NCBI RefSeq assembly: GCF_030684895.1
Contig: NZ_JAUXXP010000011.1
Span: 1 to 64,000 of the forward strand
Source of the DNA: Pseudomonas sp.
GTDB lineage: Bacteria > Pseudomonadota > Gammaproteobacteria > Pseudomonadales > Pseudomonadaceae
DNA length: 64,000 bases
Direction of reading: 5' to 3'
Shown piece after piece: positions 47,345-60,735 of this stretch (its first letter is position 1; the number at the start of each line of letters is the position of its first letter). The position numbers were made by a program, and so were the translations under genes. Below the pieces are notes generated by a model. It saw nothing but the letters and a program-made list of their open reading frames with translations. It ran no database searches and had not been told where the DNA came from.

Positions 47345-48697
47345 CTACTGCCTAACAAACAGCGCCATCGCTTCGACGTGCGCGGTTTGCGGAAACATAT
47401 CGAGGATACCGGCACGTTCCAGCCGGTAGCCTTGCGCCAGCAACTCGGCGCTGTCGCGGGCCAGGGTCGTCGGGTTGCACGACACATACAGCACCCGTTT
47501 GACGCCCAACGTCGTCATTTGCTTGACCGCCTGCAGCGCGCCATCTCGCGGCGGGTCGAGCAGCACGGCAGCGAAACCGCCCTGGGCCCAGCCGGCCTCG
47601 ACCAGCGGGTTGGACAGGTCGGCCTGGAAAAAGTGCGCATTGCCCAAGCCATTGCTCGCGGCATTTTCAGCGGCGCGCTCAACCATGGCCTGCACGCCCT
47701 CCACCGCCACCAGTTCCCGCACCCGCTGGGCCAGCGGCAAAGCGAAATTGCCCAGACCGCAGAACAGATCCAGCACCCGCTCATCGGCCTGGGGCGCCAG
47801 CCAATCCAGCGCCTGCGCGACCATGGCGTCATTCACCGGCTGGTTGACCTGGACAAAATCGCCAGGCCGATACGCCAGATCGAGAGCAAACGCATCCAGG
47901 CGATAACTCAGCTGCTGCGCCGGCTCAAACGGCTGGGGCTCGGCCGTGCCGTGCAACCACAGCTGTGCATTCTGCGCAGTGCAGAACGCCTGCAAACGAG
48001 CCAGGTCTGCTTCGCTCAAAGCAGCGGTATGCCTTATCAGCACAGCACTGCTGCTGCCACTGAACAACTCGACATGACCAATGGCCTGCGGTTTATCCAG
48101 CTCACGCAACACCTGCGGTAACGCGCGCAGGATCGGCTGCAAGGGTTGTACCAGCACCGGGCACTCGCTGATGGCGATAATGTCCTGGCTGGCCGCAGCG
48201 CGAAAACCGACATCCAGGCGCTTAGCTTTGTTGTCCCAGCGCACGGCAATGCGCGCGCGGCGACGGTAACCCAGTTCCGGGCCAACCAGCGGCGCGGCCC
48301 ATTCCTGCGGTTCAAGATTGGCCAAACGGCTGAGCTGCTCGGCGAGCATGCGCTGTTTCAGGGCAAGCTGATCGGCATGGGGCATATGCTGCATGCTGCA
48401 GCCGCCGCAGACTTTGGCATGCGCGCAGGCCTCGTTGCGACGCTCAGCGCTGGCAGTGAGGATGCGCTCGACCCGCGCCTCGACCACCTTGCCATGGGCA
48501 CCGAGCACCCGCGCTTCGATCTGCTCACCCGCCAGTGCGCCGCTGACAAACCAGGTACGCCCTTCGCTGAACGCGATGCCACGGCCATCGTTGGCCAGAC
48601 GCTCGATGGTCAGTTTTTGCTTCTTGCCCACCGGCACCTGCGGCGCACGGGAACCACCGCTGGGTTGAAAGCGCAGACCGCCGTCTTTCTTGGCCAT
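47345..48697 (-). CDS. rlmD: 23S rRNA (uracil-1939-C5)-methyltransferase
   Basis: A 450-aa SAM-dependent enzyme (RumA/RlmD) with an N-terminal TRAM domain (about 20-80), an iron-sulfur site ([10 protein letters not shown], about 91-100 plus a later Cys), the SAM-binding [14 protein letters not shown] and the catalytic-Cys motif [11 protein letters not shown]. The ATG overlaps the cysM stop (ATGA), so rlmD is cotranscribed downstream of cysM. The 129-nt gap to relA holds nothing clear. Confidence 0.95.
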   Translation of the reverse strand: MAKKDGGLRFQPSGGSRAPQVPVGKKQKLTIERLANDGRGIAFSEGRTWFVSGALAGEQIEARVLGAHGKVVEARVERILTASAERRNEACAHAKVCGGCSMQHMPHADQLALKQRMLAEQLSRLANLEPQEWAAPLVGPELGYRRRARIAVRWDNKAKRLDVGFRAAASQDIIAISECPVLVQPLQPILRALPQVLRELDKPQAIGHVELFSGSSSAVLIRHTAALSEADLARLQAFCTAQNAQLWLHGTAEPQPFEPAQQLSYRLDAFALDLAYRPGDFVQVNQPVNDAMVAQALDWLAPQADERVLDLFCGLGNFALPLAQRVRELVAVEGVQAMVERAAENAASNGLGNAHFFQADLSNPLVEAGWAQGGFAAVLLDPPRDGALQAVKQMTTLGVKRVLYVSCNPTTLARDSAELLAQGYRLERAGILDMFPQTAHVEAMALFVRQ

Positions 48698-49608
48698 CAG
48701 TTGCTCTGGCCATCAGTGCTCGGGGCGTCGTAAACGCCACTGGACAGGTAACGGTCGCCACGGTCGCAGATGATCGCCACCATCACCGCGTTCTCGACTT
48801 CCTGCGACAGACGCAGCAGCGCCGCCACCGAACCACCGGATGACACCCCGCAGAAGATGCCCTCCTCGCGGGCCAAGCGGCGCATGACGTCTTCAGCTTC
48901 CTGTTGGCTCATATCAATAATGCGGTCAACCCGCTCGGCCTGATAAATCTTCGGCAAATACTCTTGCGGCCAGCGCCGGATACCAGGAATCGCTGAACCC
49001 TCCATCGGCTGCAGACCGACGATCTGCACGTCAGGCTTCTGCTCTTTCAAGAAGCGCGACACGCCCATGATGGTTCCGGTGGTACCCATGGAGCTGATGA
49101 AATGGGTGATCTGCCCGCCCGTCTGCTGCCAGATTTCCGGGCCAGTGCTGGTGTAGTGGGCAATCGGATTGTCGCCGTTGGCAAACTGATCAAGCACCTT
49201 GCCCTTACCGTCGGCCTGCATTTGCAGAGCCAGGTCACGCGCCTCTTCCATGCCACCCACCAGAATCAGCTGCGCGCCGTAAGCAGTCATCGCGGCCTTG
49301 CGTTCAGCAGTGGAGTTGTCCGGCATGATCAGAATCATGCGGTAGCCCTTGATCGCCGCCGCCATGGCCAGAGCGATGCCGGTGTTGCCACTGGTGGCCT
49401 CGATCAGCACATCACCGGGCTGGATATCACCGCGCTGCTCGGCGCGAGTAATCATCGACAATGCCGGGCGGTCCTTTACCGAACCTGCCGGGTTGTTGCC
49501 TTCCAGCTTCAACAGCAAGGTGTTGCTGGTGTTACCCGGCAGGCGCTGCAAACGCACCAGCGGGGTGTTGCCGATGCAATCGGCGATGGTTGGGTAATGC
49601 AGGCTCAT
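48697..49608 (-). CDS. cysM: Cysteine synthase B (O-acetylserine sulfhydrylase)
   Basis: A PLP enzyme making cysteine from O-acetylserine and sulfide or thiosulfate. The 303-aa protein has the PLP Lys45 in AGSVKDRPA, the phosphate-binding [11 protein letters not shown] loop and the [12 protein letters not shown] substrate loop. The ATG at 49608 gives the usual [20 protein letters not shown] start; 45 upstream in-frame codons are rejected. It is divergent from gacS. Confidence 0.96.
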   Translation of the reverse strand: MSLHYPTIADCIGNTPLVRLQRLPGNTSNTLLLKLEGNNPAGSVKDRPALSMITRAEQRGDIQPGDVLIEATSGNTGIALAMAAAIKGYRMILIMPDNSTAERKAAMTAYGAQLILVGGMEEARDLALQMQADGKGKVLDQFANGDNPIAHYTSTGPEIWQQTGGQITHFISSMGTTGTIMGVSRFLKEQKPDVQIVGLQPMEGSAIPGIRRWPQEYLPKIYQAERVDRIIDMSQQEAEDVMRRLAREEGIFCGVSSGGSVAALLRLSQEVENAVMVAIICDRGDRYLSSGVYDAPSTDGQSN

Positions 49609-49712
49609 GGCGAACGAAATGATCCAGAAGCAAAGAAGGCCGCCATGATAACGGCAAACCTCGCTTGGCCATATAACAGAGCTGATGTAGGCAACAGCAT
49701 TTGCCATAAGAA

Positions 49713-49738
49713 CAGGTGCAGCCGCTAAACTGCACCTG
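49713..49738 (+). promoter_or_regulatory. Hairpin in the gacS leader
   Basis: A 9-bp perfect stem (49713-49721 with 49730-49738) with an 8-nt loop lies 20 nt upstream of the gacS GTG start, just before the AGGAGG ribosome site at 49747-49752. No T-run follows. It could be an operator or a translational or stability element. Confidence 0.45.
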
Positions 49739-49758
49739 GTCAATACAGGAGGCAGCGC

Positions 49759-52509
<2,751 letters not shown>

Positions 52510-52572
52510 AGCAGCAGGCCAACGCAGCCAATGGCGGCTGCGTGTTAGCATTTGCGCCTATTTGGAGGCTCC

Positions 52573-53013
52573 ATGGCTGAACACGACTTTCGCTACAACC
52601 TGCTCAACCCCGAGCACACCCTGATTGAATGCCGCGCACTGGCACCGGGCCGTTACCAGGTCACTGGCAATGGCGGCTCGATCCAGAGCGGCGACACCCT
52701 GCTGGTGACCCTCAAGGGCAGCCGTGAGCTGTCCATGCGCCTGCAGGCTGACAAGGTTCGCCACCTGATCAACCCGCGCGGCCAGTGGGTGGCCGTGGCC
52801 ACCGGCCCGGCGTTCAAGGAGCTGGCTATCTTCAATTGGCAGGCCAACTGCGACAGCTGCAATGCGCAGCTGGATTTTGAGTTCGCCGTCGACGCCGCCC
52901 TCGGCAAAAAGGCCCAGGCACCCGCCGCCGAAGCACGGATTAAGGAACTGGGCTGGCAGTCGAAAAACGCCAAGCACCTGTGCCCGACATGCATCACCAA
53001 GGAGGCTATATGA
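52573..53013 (+). CDS. Conserved protein with two CxxC motifs
   Basis: A 146-aa soluble protein. The N-terminal 80 residues are beta-rich (GRYQVTGNGGSIQSGDTLLVTLKG). The C-terminal part carries NCDSCNAQ (about 94-101) and LCPTCITK near the end, a likely structural zinc pair. GGAGG precedes the ATG. The stop overlaps the start of the META-domain lipoprotein gene (ATGA). No function is known to me. Confidence 0.8.
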   Translation: MAEHDFRYNLLNPEHTLIECRALAPGRYQVTGNGGSIQSGDTLLVTLKGSRELSMRLQADKVRHLINPRGQWVAVATGPAFKELAIFNWQANCDSCNAQLDFEFAVDAALGKKAQAPAAEARIKELGWQSKNAKHLCPTCITKEAI

Positions 53014-53414
53014 AACGCGTACTGACTATCAGCCTGCTGGCTGCCGGCCTCGTGGGCTGCGCCACATCCGCACCGCAGCTGGAAACCGAGCACAGCTACC
53101 AGGTGGAATGGATCGGCGAACGTCCGCTGATCGACCGCAGCCACCTGACCATCACCCTCGGTGACGACGGCCGCGCCTATGGCAACGCCGGCTGCAACCA
53201 CTGGTTTGCCAGTTACACCTTGGCTGGCGACACGCTCAGCTTCAGCGCCGCCGGTAGCACCCGCAAGATGTGCGCACCGGCGCTGATGGAGCAGGAAGCG
53301 CGCTTTCTCGACAGCCTGAGCAAGGTACAACGCTGGGACTTCTCGCCCACCGAGCAACTGCGCCTGTGGCCTGCGCAGGGCAAGCCGCTGCGGCTGTGGC
53401 CAGAAGGCAAGTAA
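53010..53414 (+). CDS. META-domain (HslJ-like) lipoprotein
   Basis: A 134-aa protein with a lipobox LVGC (Cys17 from the ATG at 53010) and a META domain. The family features are visible: WxxxxxGxRPLIDRSHLTITLGDDGRAYGNAGCNHWFASY and then STRKMCAPALMEQEARFLDSL. Relatives include E. coli HslJ, a heat-inducible outer-membrane lipoprotein linked to novobiocin resistance. The gene is translationally coupled to the CxxC-protein gene. The function is unproven. Confidence 0.88.
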   Translation: MKRVLTISLLAAGLVGCATSAPQLETEHSYQVEWIGERPLIDRSHLTITLGDDGRAYGNAGCNHWFASYTLAGDTLSFSAAGSTRKMCAPALMEQEARFLDSLSKVQRWDFSPTEQLRLWPAQGKPLRLWPEGK

Positions 53415-53430
53415 GCGTTTCAGCTGCAAC

Positions 53431-53459
53431 AAAAAAGGGAGCTCGAAAGCTCCCTTTTG
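53431..53459. terminator. Bidirectional terminator between the META-lipoprotein gene and aapP
   Basis: A 7-bp stem (53437-53443 with 53448-53454) with a CGAA tetraloop-like loop, six A's on the left and TTTT on the right, between convergent genes. Confidence 0.9.
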
Positions 53460-53474
53460 CGTTGCGGCTGAAAC

Positions 53475-54239
53475 TCAGTGAATGATCTGACTGAGGAACA
53501 GCTTGGTGCGTTCGTTCTGTGGGTTGGTGAAGAAGGCGTTGGGCTCGTTCTGCTCAACGATCTCGCCTTTGTCCATAAAGATCACCCGGTTCGCCACGGT
53601 GCGAGCAAAGCCCATTTCGTGGGTTACGCAGAGCATGGTCATGCCGTCTTCAGCCAGGCCGATCATAGTATCCAGCACTTCCTTGACCATTTCCGGATCG
53701 AGGGCCGAGGTCGGCTCGTCGAACAGCATGATCTTAGGCTTCATGCACAGCGCACGGGCAATCGCCACACGCTGCTGCTGACCACCGGAAAGCTGACCCG
53801 GGAACTTGTTGGCCTGCTCCGGAATGCGCACGCGCTCAAGAAAGTGCATGGCAATTTCTTCCGCCTGACGCTTGGGCATCTTGCGCACCCACATCGGCGC
53901 CAAGGTGCAGTTTTGCAGCACGGTCAGGTGCGGAAACAAGTTGAAGTGCTGGAACACCATACCCACTTCGCGACGCACCGCTTCGATGTGCTTGAGGTCG
54001 TGGGTCAGCTCGGTGCCATCGACCACGATGCGCCCCTGCTGGTGCTCTTCCAGGCGGTTAAGGCAGCGAATAGTGGTCGACTTGCCGGAGCCGGACGGCC
54101 CACACAAGACGATACGCTCACCGGCCTGCACATTCAGGTTGATGTCTTTGAGCACATGGAACTGACCGTACCATTTGTGCACGCCCTGCATCTGGATCAT
54201 GCCGTCAGCAGGCGCAGGCTGTTTGTTTGCTTCACTCAT
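53475..54239 (-). CDS. aapP: General L-amino acid ABC transporter ATPase
   Basis: The nucleotide-binding subunit of the AapJQMP importer. The 254-aa protein shows Walker [10 protein letters not shown] (47-55), Q-loop [12 protein letters not shown], signature LSGGQQQR, Walker B with [13 protein letters not shown] and the switch His in CVTHEMGFA. It is last in aapJ-aapQ-aapM-aapP, 12 nt after aapM. Confidence 0.94.
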   Translation of the reverse strand: MSEANKQPAPADGMIQMQGVHKWYGQFHVLKDINLNVQAGERIVLCGPSGSGKSTTIRCLNRLEEHQQGRIVVDGTELTHDLKHIEAVRREVGMVFQHFNLFPHLTVLQNCTLAPMWVRKMPKRQAEEIAMHFLERVRIPEQANKFPGQLSGGQQQRVAIARALCMKPKIMLFDEPTSALDPEMVKEVLDTMIGLAEDGMTMLCVTHEMGFARTVANRVIFMDKGEIVEQNEPNAFFTNPQNERTKLFLSQIIH

Positions 54240-54251
54240 ATGGGTTAGCTC

Positions 54252-55349
54252 CTAACGCTTGTGGCCGGTGTCCAGCTTGCGCTCCAGATGTTGGGAGTAG
54301 CGGGACATACCAAAACAGAAAATCCAGAAAATCAGCGCGGCGAACACATAGCCTTCAGTGGCCATGCCCAGCCAAGCCGGATCGGTGGTGGCTTGCTTGA
54401 TGCTGTTGAGCAGGTCGAACAGGCCGATGATGATCACCAGGCTGGTGTCCTTGAACAGCGCAATAAAGGTGTTGACGATGCCGGGAATAACCAGCTTCAG
54501 GGCTTGCGGCAGAATCACCAGGCCCATCATCCGCCAGTAGCCCAGACCCATGGCCGCAGCGGCCTCGTACTGACCCTTGGGAATCGCCTGCAGACCACCA
54601 CGCACCACTTCGGCGATATAGGCCGACTGGAACAGAATCACCCCGATCAGCGCACGCATCAGCTTGTCGAAGGACAGGCCCTCGGGCAGGAACAGCGGCA
54701 GCATTACCGAGGACATAAACAGCACGGTGATCAACGGCACCCCGCGCCAGAACTCGATAAAGGTCACGCAGATCACGCGGATCGCCGGCATGTCCGAGCG
54801 TCGCCCCAGCGCCAGCAGAATGCCCAGCGGCAAGGCGCCAGCAATACCGACAGCGGCGATCACCAGGGTCAGCATCAGGCCGCCCCACTGACTGGTCGAC
54901 ACGGTCGACAGGCCGAAGAAGCCACCGTGCAGCAGCCAGTACGCCAGCACCGGGTAAACCACCAGGAAAGCCAGGCCATACATGGCCTTGCGCGGCATTT
55001 GCGGCACGAACAGCGGTGCAGCACCGATGATCGCCAGCCACAGGGTCAGGTCAACGCGCCAGCGCAGCTCGCTCGGGTAGAAGCCGTACATAAACTGGCC
55101 GAAGCGCTGCTGCACAAACACCCAGCAGGCCCCGCCGCTGGTGCAGTCGGCACGGGTGGTGCCGGTCCAGTCCGCATCGATCAAGGCCCACTGAATCAGC
55201 GGCGGCACAATCAGCCACACCAGGTACGCGGCGAACAGCGTCAACAGGGTGTTGAACCAGCTGGAGAACAGGTTGGCGCGCAGCCAACCGACCACACCAA
55301 CGCTGAGCGCGGGTGGCGGTAGATCAGGTTTGAAGGTATGAGTTTGCAT
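54252..55349 (-). CDS. aapM: Amino acid ABC transporter permease AapM
   Basis: An inner-membrane permease of 365 aa. It has about eight helices with the HisM/GlnP-type EAA loop YIAEVVRGGLQAIPKGQYEAAAAMGL (about 265-290). The long N-terminal extension (about 1-90) with an extra-cytoplasmic loop containing the CTSGGAC pair is typical of AapM rather than the shorter GltK type. AAGGAG precedes the ATG. It pairs with AapQ. Confidence 0.92.
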   Translation of the reverse strand: MQTHTFKPDLPPPALSVGVVGWLRANLFSSWFNTLLTLFAAYLVWLIVPPLIQWALIDADWTGTTRADCTSGGACWVFVQQRFGQFMYGFYPSELRWRVDLTLWLAIIGAAPLFVPQMPRKAMYGLAFLVVYPVLAYWLLHGGFFGLSTVSTSQWGGLMLTLVIAAVGIAGALPLGILLALGRRSDMPAIRVICVTFIEFWRGVPLITVLFMSSVMLPLFLPEGLSFDKLMRALIGVILFQSAYIAEVVRGGLQAIPKGQYEAAAAMGLGYWRMMGLVILPQALKLVIPGIVNTFIALFKDTSLVIIIGLFDLLNSIKQATTDPAWLGMATEGYVFAALIFWIFCFGMSRYSQHLERKLDTGHKR

Positions 55350-55358
55350 GGCTGCTCC

Positions 55359-56543
55359 TTACCGCTCGATCAGCGCAATGCGCTTGTTGTACCAGTTCAT
55401 CAGCATGGAAATGCTGATACTGATCGCCAGGTACACACTCATGGTGATGGCAATCACCTCGATCGCTTGCCCGGTCTGATTGAGTACCGTACCGGCGAAC
55501 AGCGAGACCATGTCCGGATAACCGATACCGGCGGCCAGCGAGGAGTTCTTCGCCAGGTTGAGGTATTGGCTGGTCAACGGCGGAATGATCACCCGCAGTG
55601 CCTGTGGAATGATCACCAGACGCAGGGTCTTGCCGGCCGGCAGGCCCAGGGAGCGCGCGGCCTCGGTCTGCCCGTGGCTGACGGCCATGATCCCGGAACG
55701 TACGTTCTCGGCAATAAAGGCTGCGGTGTAGATGGTCAACGCCAGAGTCAGCGCCATCAGCTCGGGGATCAGCACCCAGCCGCCACGGAAGTTGAAGCCG
55801 GTCAGCTCCGGCACACTCCACTGCAGCGGGTTGCCGCCCAGCAGAATCGCCAGGCCAGGCAGGACCAGCAACAGCGGCACAGCACCGAGAGATACCGGGA
55901 AGTACTTGCCGGTGGCCTCGAAACGCGCCCGCGACCAGCGCGTCAGCAACACCACGCCAATGATCGCCACAATCACCGCACCGGCAAACAGGCTGAAGTT
56001 GTCCCCCGGGCTCGGTGCCGGCATGTACAGGCCACGGCTGTTGAGGAAGAACGTCTCGCCAACGCCCATGCTCTGCCGCGGCCCTGGCAGGGAGAGCATG
56101 ACGGCGAAGTACCAGAAGAAGATTTGCAGCAGCGGCGGGATATTACGGAACGTCTCGATGTACACGGTGGCCAGCTTGCTGACCAACCAATTCGGCGACA
56201 GACGCGCCACACCCAGCAGGAAACCCAACAGCGTCGCCAGGACGATACCAATCACCGACACCAGCAAGGTGTTGAGCAGGCCCACCACGAAAACACGCCC
56301 ATAGGTGTTGCTTTCGTTGTAGTCGATCAGGTGCTGGGCAATGCCGAAACCGGCGCTGTTATTGAGAAAGGAAAACCCGGAAGTAATCCCGCGCTTCTCC
56401 AGGTTGGTCTGGGTGTTGTCAAACAGAAACCAACCGAGCGCCACAACGGCGACAACGGCAAGAATTTGAAATAGCCAGGCACGCACCTTGGGGTCGGTCC
56501 AAACCGATCCACCAGGGCGCGGGACATTTGCAGTGGTTTGCAT
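55359..56543 (-). CDS. aapQ: Amino acid ABC transporter permease AapQ
   Basis: A 394-aa permease that forms the channel with AapM. It has an N-terminal helix (about 28-45), a cluster of helices and the EAA loop YTAAFIAENVRSGIMAVSHGQTEAARSLGL (about 287-316). It starts about 100 nt after the aapJ stop; two hairpins lie in that gap. aapM follows 9 nt downstream. Confidence 0.92.
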   Translation of the reverse strand: MQTTANVPRPGGSVWTDPKVRAWLFQILAVVAVVALGWFLFDNTQTNLEKRGITSGFSFLNNSAGFGIAQHLIDYNESNTYGRVFVVGLLNTLLVSVIGIVLATLLGFLLGVARLSPNWLVSKLATVYIETFRNIPPLLQIFFWYFAVMLSLPGPRQSMGVGETFFLNSRGLYMPAPSPGDNFSLFAGAVIVAIIGVVLLTRWSRARFEATGKYFPVSLGAVPLLLVLPGLAILLGGNPLQWSVPELTGFNFRGGWVLIPELMALTLALTIYTAAFIAENVRSGIMAVSHGQTEAARSLGLPAGKTLRLVIIPQALRVIIPPLTSQYLNLAKNSSLAAGIGYPDMVSLFAGTVLNQTGQAIEVIAITMSVYLAISISISMLMNWYNKRIALIER

Positions 56544-56560
56544 AGGAGCCCTCTTGGAAC

Positions 56561-56588
56561 CCTCATGCCCGCATCAGCGGGCATGAGG
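56561..56588 (-). promoter_or_regulatory. Intercistronic hairpin between aapJ and aapQ
   Basis: A perfect 12-bp stem (56561-56572 with 56577-56588) with a 4-nt loop and no T-run. Such hairpins after binding-protein genes commonly stabilise the upstream message and reduce downstream expression. Confidence 0.65.
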
Positions 56589-56607
56589 TTCACATCAATC
56601 AGAACAA

Positions 56608-56636
56608 TGCCAGCCACTCAGGACGAGCGGCTGGCA
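56608..56636 (-). promoter_or_regulatory. Second intercistronic hairpin after aapJ
   Basis: An 8-bp stem (56608-56615 with 56629-56636) with a 13-nt loop lies directly after the aapJ stop. Together with the hairpin at 56561-56588 it should block 3' exonucleases or attenuate transcription. Confidence 0.5.
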
Positions 56637-56644
56637 GCGGACGG

Positions 56645-57673
56645 TCAGCGCACCGGCGGTGCGTACTGCAGACCACCCTTGTTCCACAGGGCGTTGAGGC
56701 CACGTTCGATCTTCAGCTCGCTGCCGACACCGACGTTGCGCTCGAAGCTTTCGCCGTAGTTACCCACTTGCTTGACGATCTGTACGGCCCAGTCTTTCGG
56801 CAGTTTCAGATCTTTACCGAATTCACCTTCAGCACCGAGCAGACGTGCTACGTCGGGGTTCTTGGTGGATTTAGCTTGCTCTTCGACGTTGGCTGAGGTG
56901 ATGCCCAGCTCTTCAGCGTTGACCATCGCGTACAGCGACCAGCGCACGATGTCGAACCACTCTTCATCACCCTGGCGTACGACCGGGCCCAGCGGCTCTT
57001 TCGAGATCACTTCCGGCAGTACTACGTAAGACTCCGGATCGGCCAGTTTGATGCGCTGTGCGTACAGCTGCGACTGGTCGGAGGTCAGCACGTCGCAACG
57101 GCCGGCTTCAACCGATTTGGCGCTCTCGTCGGAGGTGTCGTAGGTGATTGGGGTGTACTTCAGGCCGTTGGCGCGGAAGTAGTCGGAGAGGTTCAGCTCG
57201 GTGGTAGTACCTGCCTGGATGCAGACGGTTGCGCCGTCGAGTTCTTTAGCGCTGGAAACGCCGAGTTTCTTGTTAACCAGGAAGCCTTGACCGTCGTAGT
57301 AGTTGACGCCGGCAAAGTTCAGACCCAGGCCCGAATCGCGCGAGCTGGTCCAGGTGGTGTTTCGCGAGAGGATGTCGACTTCGCCAGACTGCAGCGCGGT
57401 GAAGCGCTCTTTGGCGGTCAGCGGGCTGTACTTGACCTTGGTAGCGTCACCGAATACTGCAGCAGCCACTGCGCGGCATACGTCAACGTCAAGGCCCATG
57501 TAATTGCCTTTCTCATCGGCGTAGGAGAAGCCAGGCAGACCATCGCTGATACCGCACTGTACGAAACCTTTCTTCTGGATCGCGTCCAGAGTAGCGCCTG
57601 CTTGAGCAAAACTGCTGACACCGAGAACAGCGGCGGTGGTCAGTACTGCCAATGTGGATTTCACCATCTTCAT
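56645..57673 (-). CDS. aapJ: Amino acid-binding periplasmic protein AapJ
   Basis: The substrate-binding subunit of the general L-amino acid importer. The 342-aa protein has a signal peptide (about 1-25, ending AQA) and a type II solute-binding fold (GFVQCGISDGLPGFSYADEKGNYMG, broken here around residues 35-60). The ATG at 57673 follows GGAGG. It is first in the operon and expected to be the most expressed. The PAO1 gene PA3858 is similarly placed beside the esterase and acyl-CoA synthetase genes. Confidence 0.94.
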   Translation of the reverse strand: MKMVKSTLAVLTTAAVLGVSSFAQAGATLDAIQKKGFVQCGISDGLPGFSYADEKGNYMGLDVDVCRAVAAAVFGDATKVKYSPLTAKERFTALQSGEVDILSRNTTWTSSRDSGLGLNFAGVNYYDGQGFLVNKKLGVSSAKELDGATVCIQAGTTTELNLSDYFRANGLKYTPITYDTSDESAKSVEAGRCDVLTSDQSQLYAQRIKLADPESYVVLPEVISKEPLGPVVRQGDEEWFDIVRWSLYAMVNAEELGITSANVEEQAKSTKNPDVARLLGAEGEFGKDLKLPKDWAVQIVKQVGNYGESFERNVGVGSELKIERGLNALWNKGGLQYAPPVR

Positions 57674-58000
57674 TAAAACCTCCAGTTGCTTTTGTTGTGT
57701 TTGGAGTCTCGGTTCTACCACCGTACCCTTATGGGGCTCGTTGACTGTGTCGGCAGCAACACACTCAACCGGGGATCAAACCTTAGCGCGAGTTTAGTTG
57801 CCGATTGCTCCAGCGGCCATAAACTCTCACCCGCCCATTATTTGAATGGGCTAGAGACAGATAGCAAGTGACTTGTCGCACAGCATGCAGCGCCTGGCGA
57901 ACCTGTGAAACACCGGCAAAGGCATTTCAGTCTGCTCCGCGCCCGGTTTGGTGGCAGTGTTACCACGACCCGGCAACGTCATCAGTCCCTAGGGTGTATA

Positions 58001-58811
<811 letters not shown>

Positions 58812-58833
58812 CTGTCTGCGAGCGAGAACACCT

Positions 58834-60735
58834 ATGCCTGCCATCCCTGCGATCAAGACCCTGAGTGATATCCAGCTGATCGAGCAAACCCCACTGGCCG
58901 AGCGCGACCTGCCGGCCAGCACCTATGAGCTGATCCGCCGCAGCGCAGCGCGGCAAGCGGATGCACCGGCACTCTCGTTTATCCTCCAAGGCACCGCTGA
59001 TGAGGCGGCTTACCGCCTCAGTTATAGGCAACTGCTGGGCAAGATCACCCAGACTGCCAACGCTTTCCACCGCTTGGGCCTGCGCCCGGGCAAGGCGGTG
59101 TCGTTTCTATTACCCAACCTGCCGCACACCCACTTCACCATCTGGGGCGGCGAAGCGGCCGGGATCGTCAATGCGATCAACCCGCTGCTCGACCCGGAAC
59201 ATATCGCCGAGCTGATCCAGGCGTCGGACTCCGAGCTGCTGGTCACCCTCGCCCCCTTCCCCGGCACCGACCTGTGGGCCAAGGTCGAAGGCCTGCGCGC
59301 GCAACTGCCGGCGCTCAAAGCAATTATCTGCGTGGATATGGCCAACCTGCTGCCGGAGCCGCAGCGCAGCGCTATTAAGGCGCAGCGCGGGCCTTTGCCG
59401 GACGGCGTGCTGGATTTCGACGAGCTGATCGCCAGCTGCCCGGATGATCACCTGGAGAGTGGCCGCGTGATCGCGCCCGACGACATTGCCAGCTACTTCC
59501 ACACCGGCGGCACCACCGGCACACCGAAGCTGGCGCCGCACAGCCACGGCAACGAAGTGGCCATGGCTTACAGCATGAATCTGGTCACCGGCTTTGCGCC
59601 GGGCGACGTCACCCTCTGCGGCCTGCCGCTGTTTCACGTCAACGGCGTGATCGTCACCGGCCTCACCGCCTTTATCGGCGGCGCCGAAGTCCTGCTGGCG
59701 ACGCCGCAGGGTTATCGCAACCCCAACCTGATTGGCAATTTCTGGAAAATCATCGAGCGCCACAAGGTCAGTTTCTTCAGCGGCGTACCGACCATCTATG
59801 CCGGCCTGCTGCAGGTGCCGAGTGAAGGCCATGACCTCAGCTCACTGAAATACGCACTGTGCGGCGCCGCACCGATGCCGGTGGAGCTGATTCGCCAGTT
59901 CGAAAGCAAGACCGGGCTGACCCTGATCGAAGGCTACGGCCTCACCGAAGGCACCTGCGGCAGCTGCGCCAACCCGCCTGCTGGCGAGCGACGCCCCGGC
60001 TCCATCGGCCTGCCGATGCCCTATTGTGAAGTGAGCATCAAAGTGCTCGACGAGCAAGGTAACTATCTAAGAGAGGCAGGCCGCAATGAAATCGGCAACC
60101 TGTGCATCCGTGGCGCCACGGTGTTCAGGGGTTACCTGCAAACCAGCAAGAACGCCGGCATCTGGATCGACGGCGACTGGTTCAATACCGGCGACTTGGG
60201 GCGCGTAGATGCCGACGGCTACATCTGGCTGACCGGACGCAGCAAGGACCTGATCATCCGTGGCGGCCACAATATCGACCCGCAGATGATCGAAGAAGCG
60301 CTGCACAAGCACCCGGCCGTGGCCATGGCCGCAGCGGTCGGCAAGCCCGACGAAAAGGCTGGCGAACTGCCGGTGGTCTACGTGCAGCTCAAACCCGGCG
60401 CCCAGGTTAGCGAAGCCGACCTGCTGGCTCATGCTGCTGAGCACATCCCCGAGCGCGCGGCGATCCCCAAGGATGCCTGGATTATCGACGCCATCCCGCT
60501 GACCGCCGTGGGTAAAACTTTCAAACCGGCGCTGCGCTTCGACGCCATTGCGCGCGTCTACCAGGCGGCACTGGCGGAGCTGGATGCACGTCTGCGCGTG
60601 GAAGTGCTCAGCGATGACAAGCGCGGCCAGGTCGCCCACATCTATTTGCCAGCAAATCAGGCAGCGCTGGCTGACGCGGTGAGCCAACGCCTGGCCGGTT
60701 TTGCCGTCGCCATAGAACTGCACCCCGCCGAGTAA
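58834..60735 (+). CDS. Acyl-CoA synthetase (AMP-forming, ANL family)
   Basis: A 633-aa enzyme that activates a carboxylic acid via acyl-AMP to acyl-CoA. The AMP-binding loop HTGGTTGTPK is at 223-232. YGLTEGTCG, the DWFNTGDLG motif and the hinge GRSKDLIIRGGHNI are also present, with the catalytic Lys in VGKTFKPALR near 560. The chain-length specificity is unknown. A C-terminal extension of about 60 residues follows the usual end of the family. Pairing with the esterase suggests turnover of an ester-derived acid, which is inference. Confidence 0.92.
   Translation: MPAIPAIKTLSDIQLIEQTPLAERDLPASTYELIRRSAARQADAPALSFILQGTADEAAYRLSYRQLLGKITQTANAFHRLGLRPGKAVSFLLPNLPHTHFTIWGGEAAGIVNAINPLLDPEHIAELIQASDSELLVTLAPFPGTDLWAKVEGLRAQLPALKAIICVDMANLLPEPQRSAIKAQRGPLPDGVLDFDELIASCPDDHLESGRVIAPDDIASYFHTGGTTGTPKLAPHSHGNEVAMAYSMNLVTGFAPGDVTLCGLPLFHVNGVIVTGLTAFIGGAEVLLATPQGYRNPNLIGNFWKIIERHKVSFFSGVPTIYAGLLQVPSEGHDLSSLKYALCGAAPMPVELIRQFESKTGLTLIEGYGLTEGTCGSCANPPAGERRPGSIGLPMPYCEVSIKVLDEQGNYLREAGRNEIGNLCIRGATVFRGYLQTSKNAGIWIDGDWFNTGDLGRVDADGYIWLTGRSKDLIIRGGHNIDPQMIEEALHKHPAVAMAAAVGKPDEKAGELPVVYVQLKPGAQVSEADLLAHAAEHIPERAAIPKDAWIIDAIPLTAVGKTFKPALRFDAIARVYQAALAELDARLRVEVLSDDKRGQVAHIYLPANQAALADAVSQRLAGFAVAIELHPAE

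Noticed and set aside
54261-55322. 353-codon plus-strand frame opposite aapM
   Set aside because: His/Gln/Arg-rich mirror of a membrane-protein gene; no domain.
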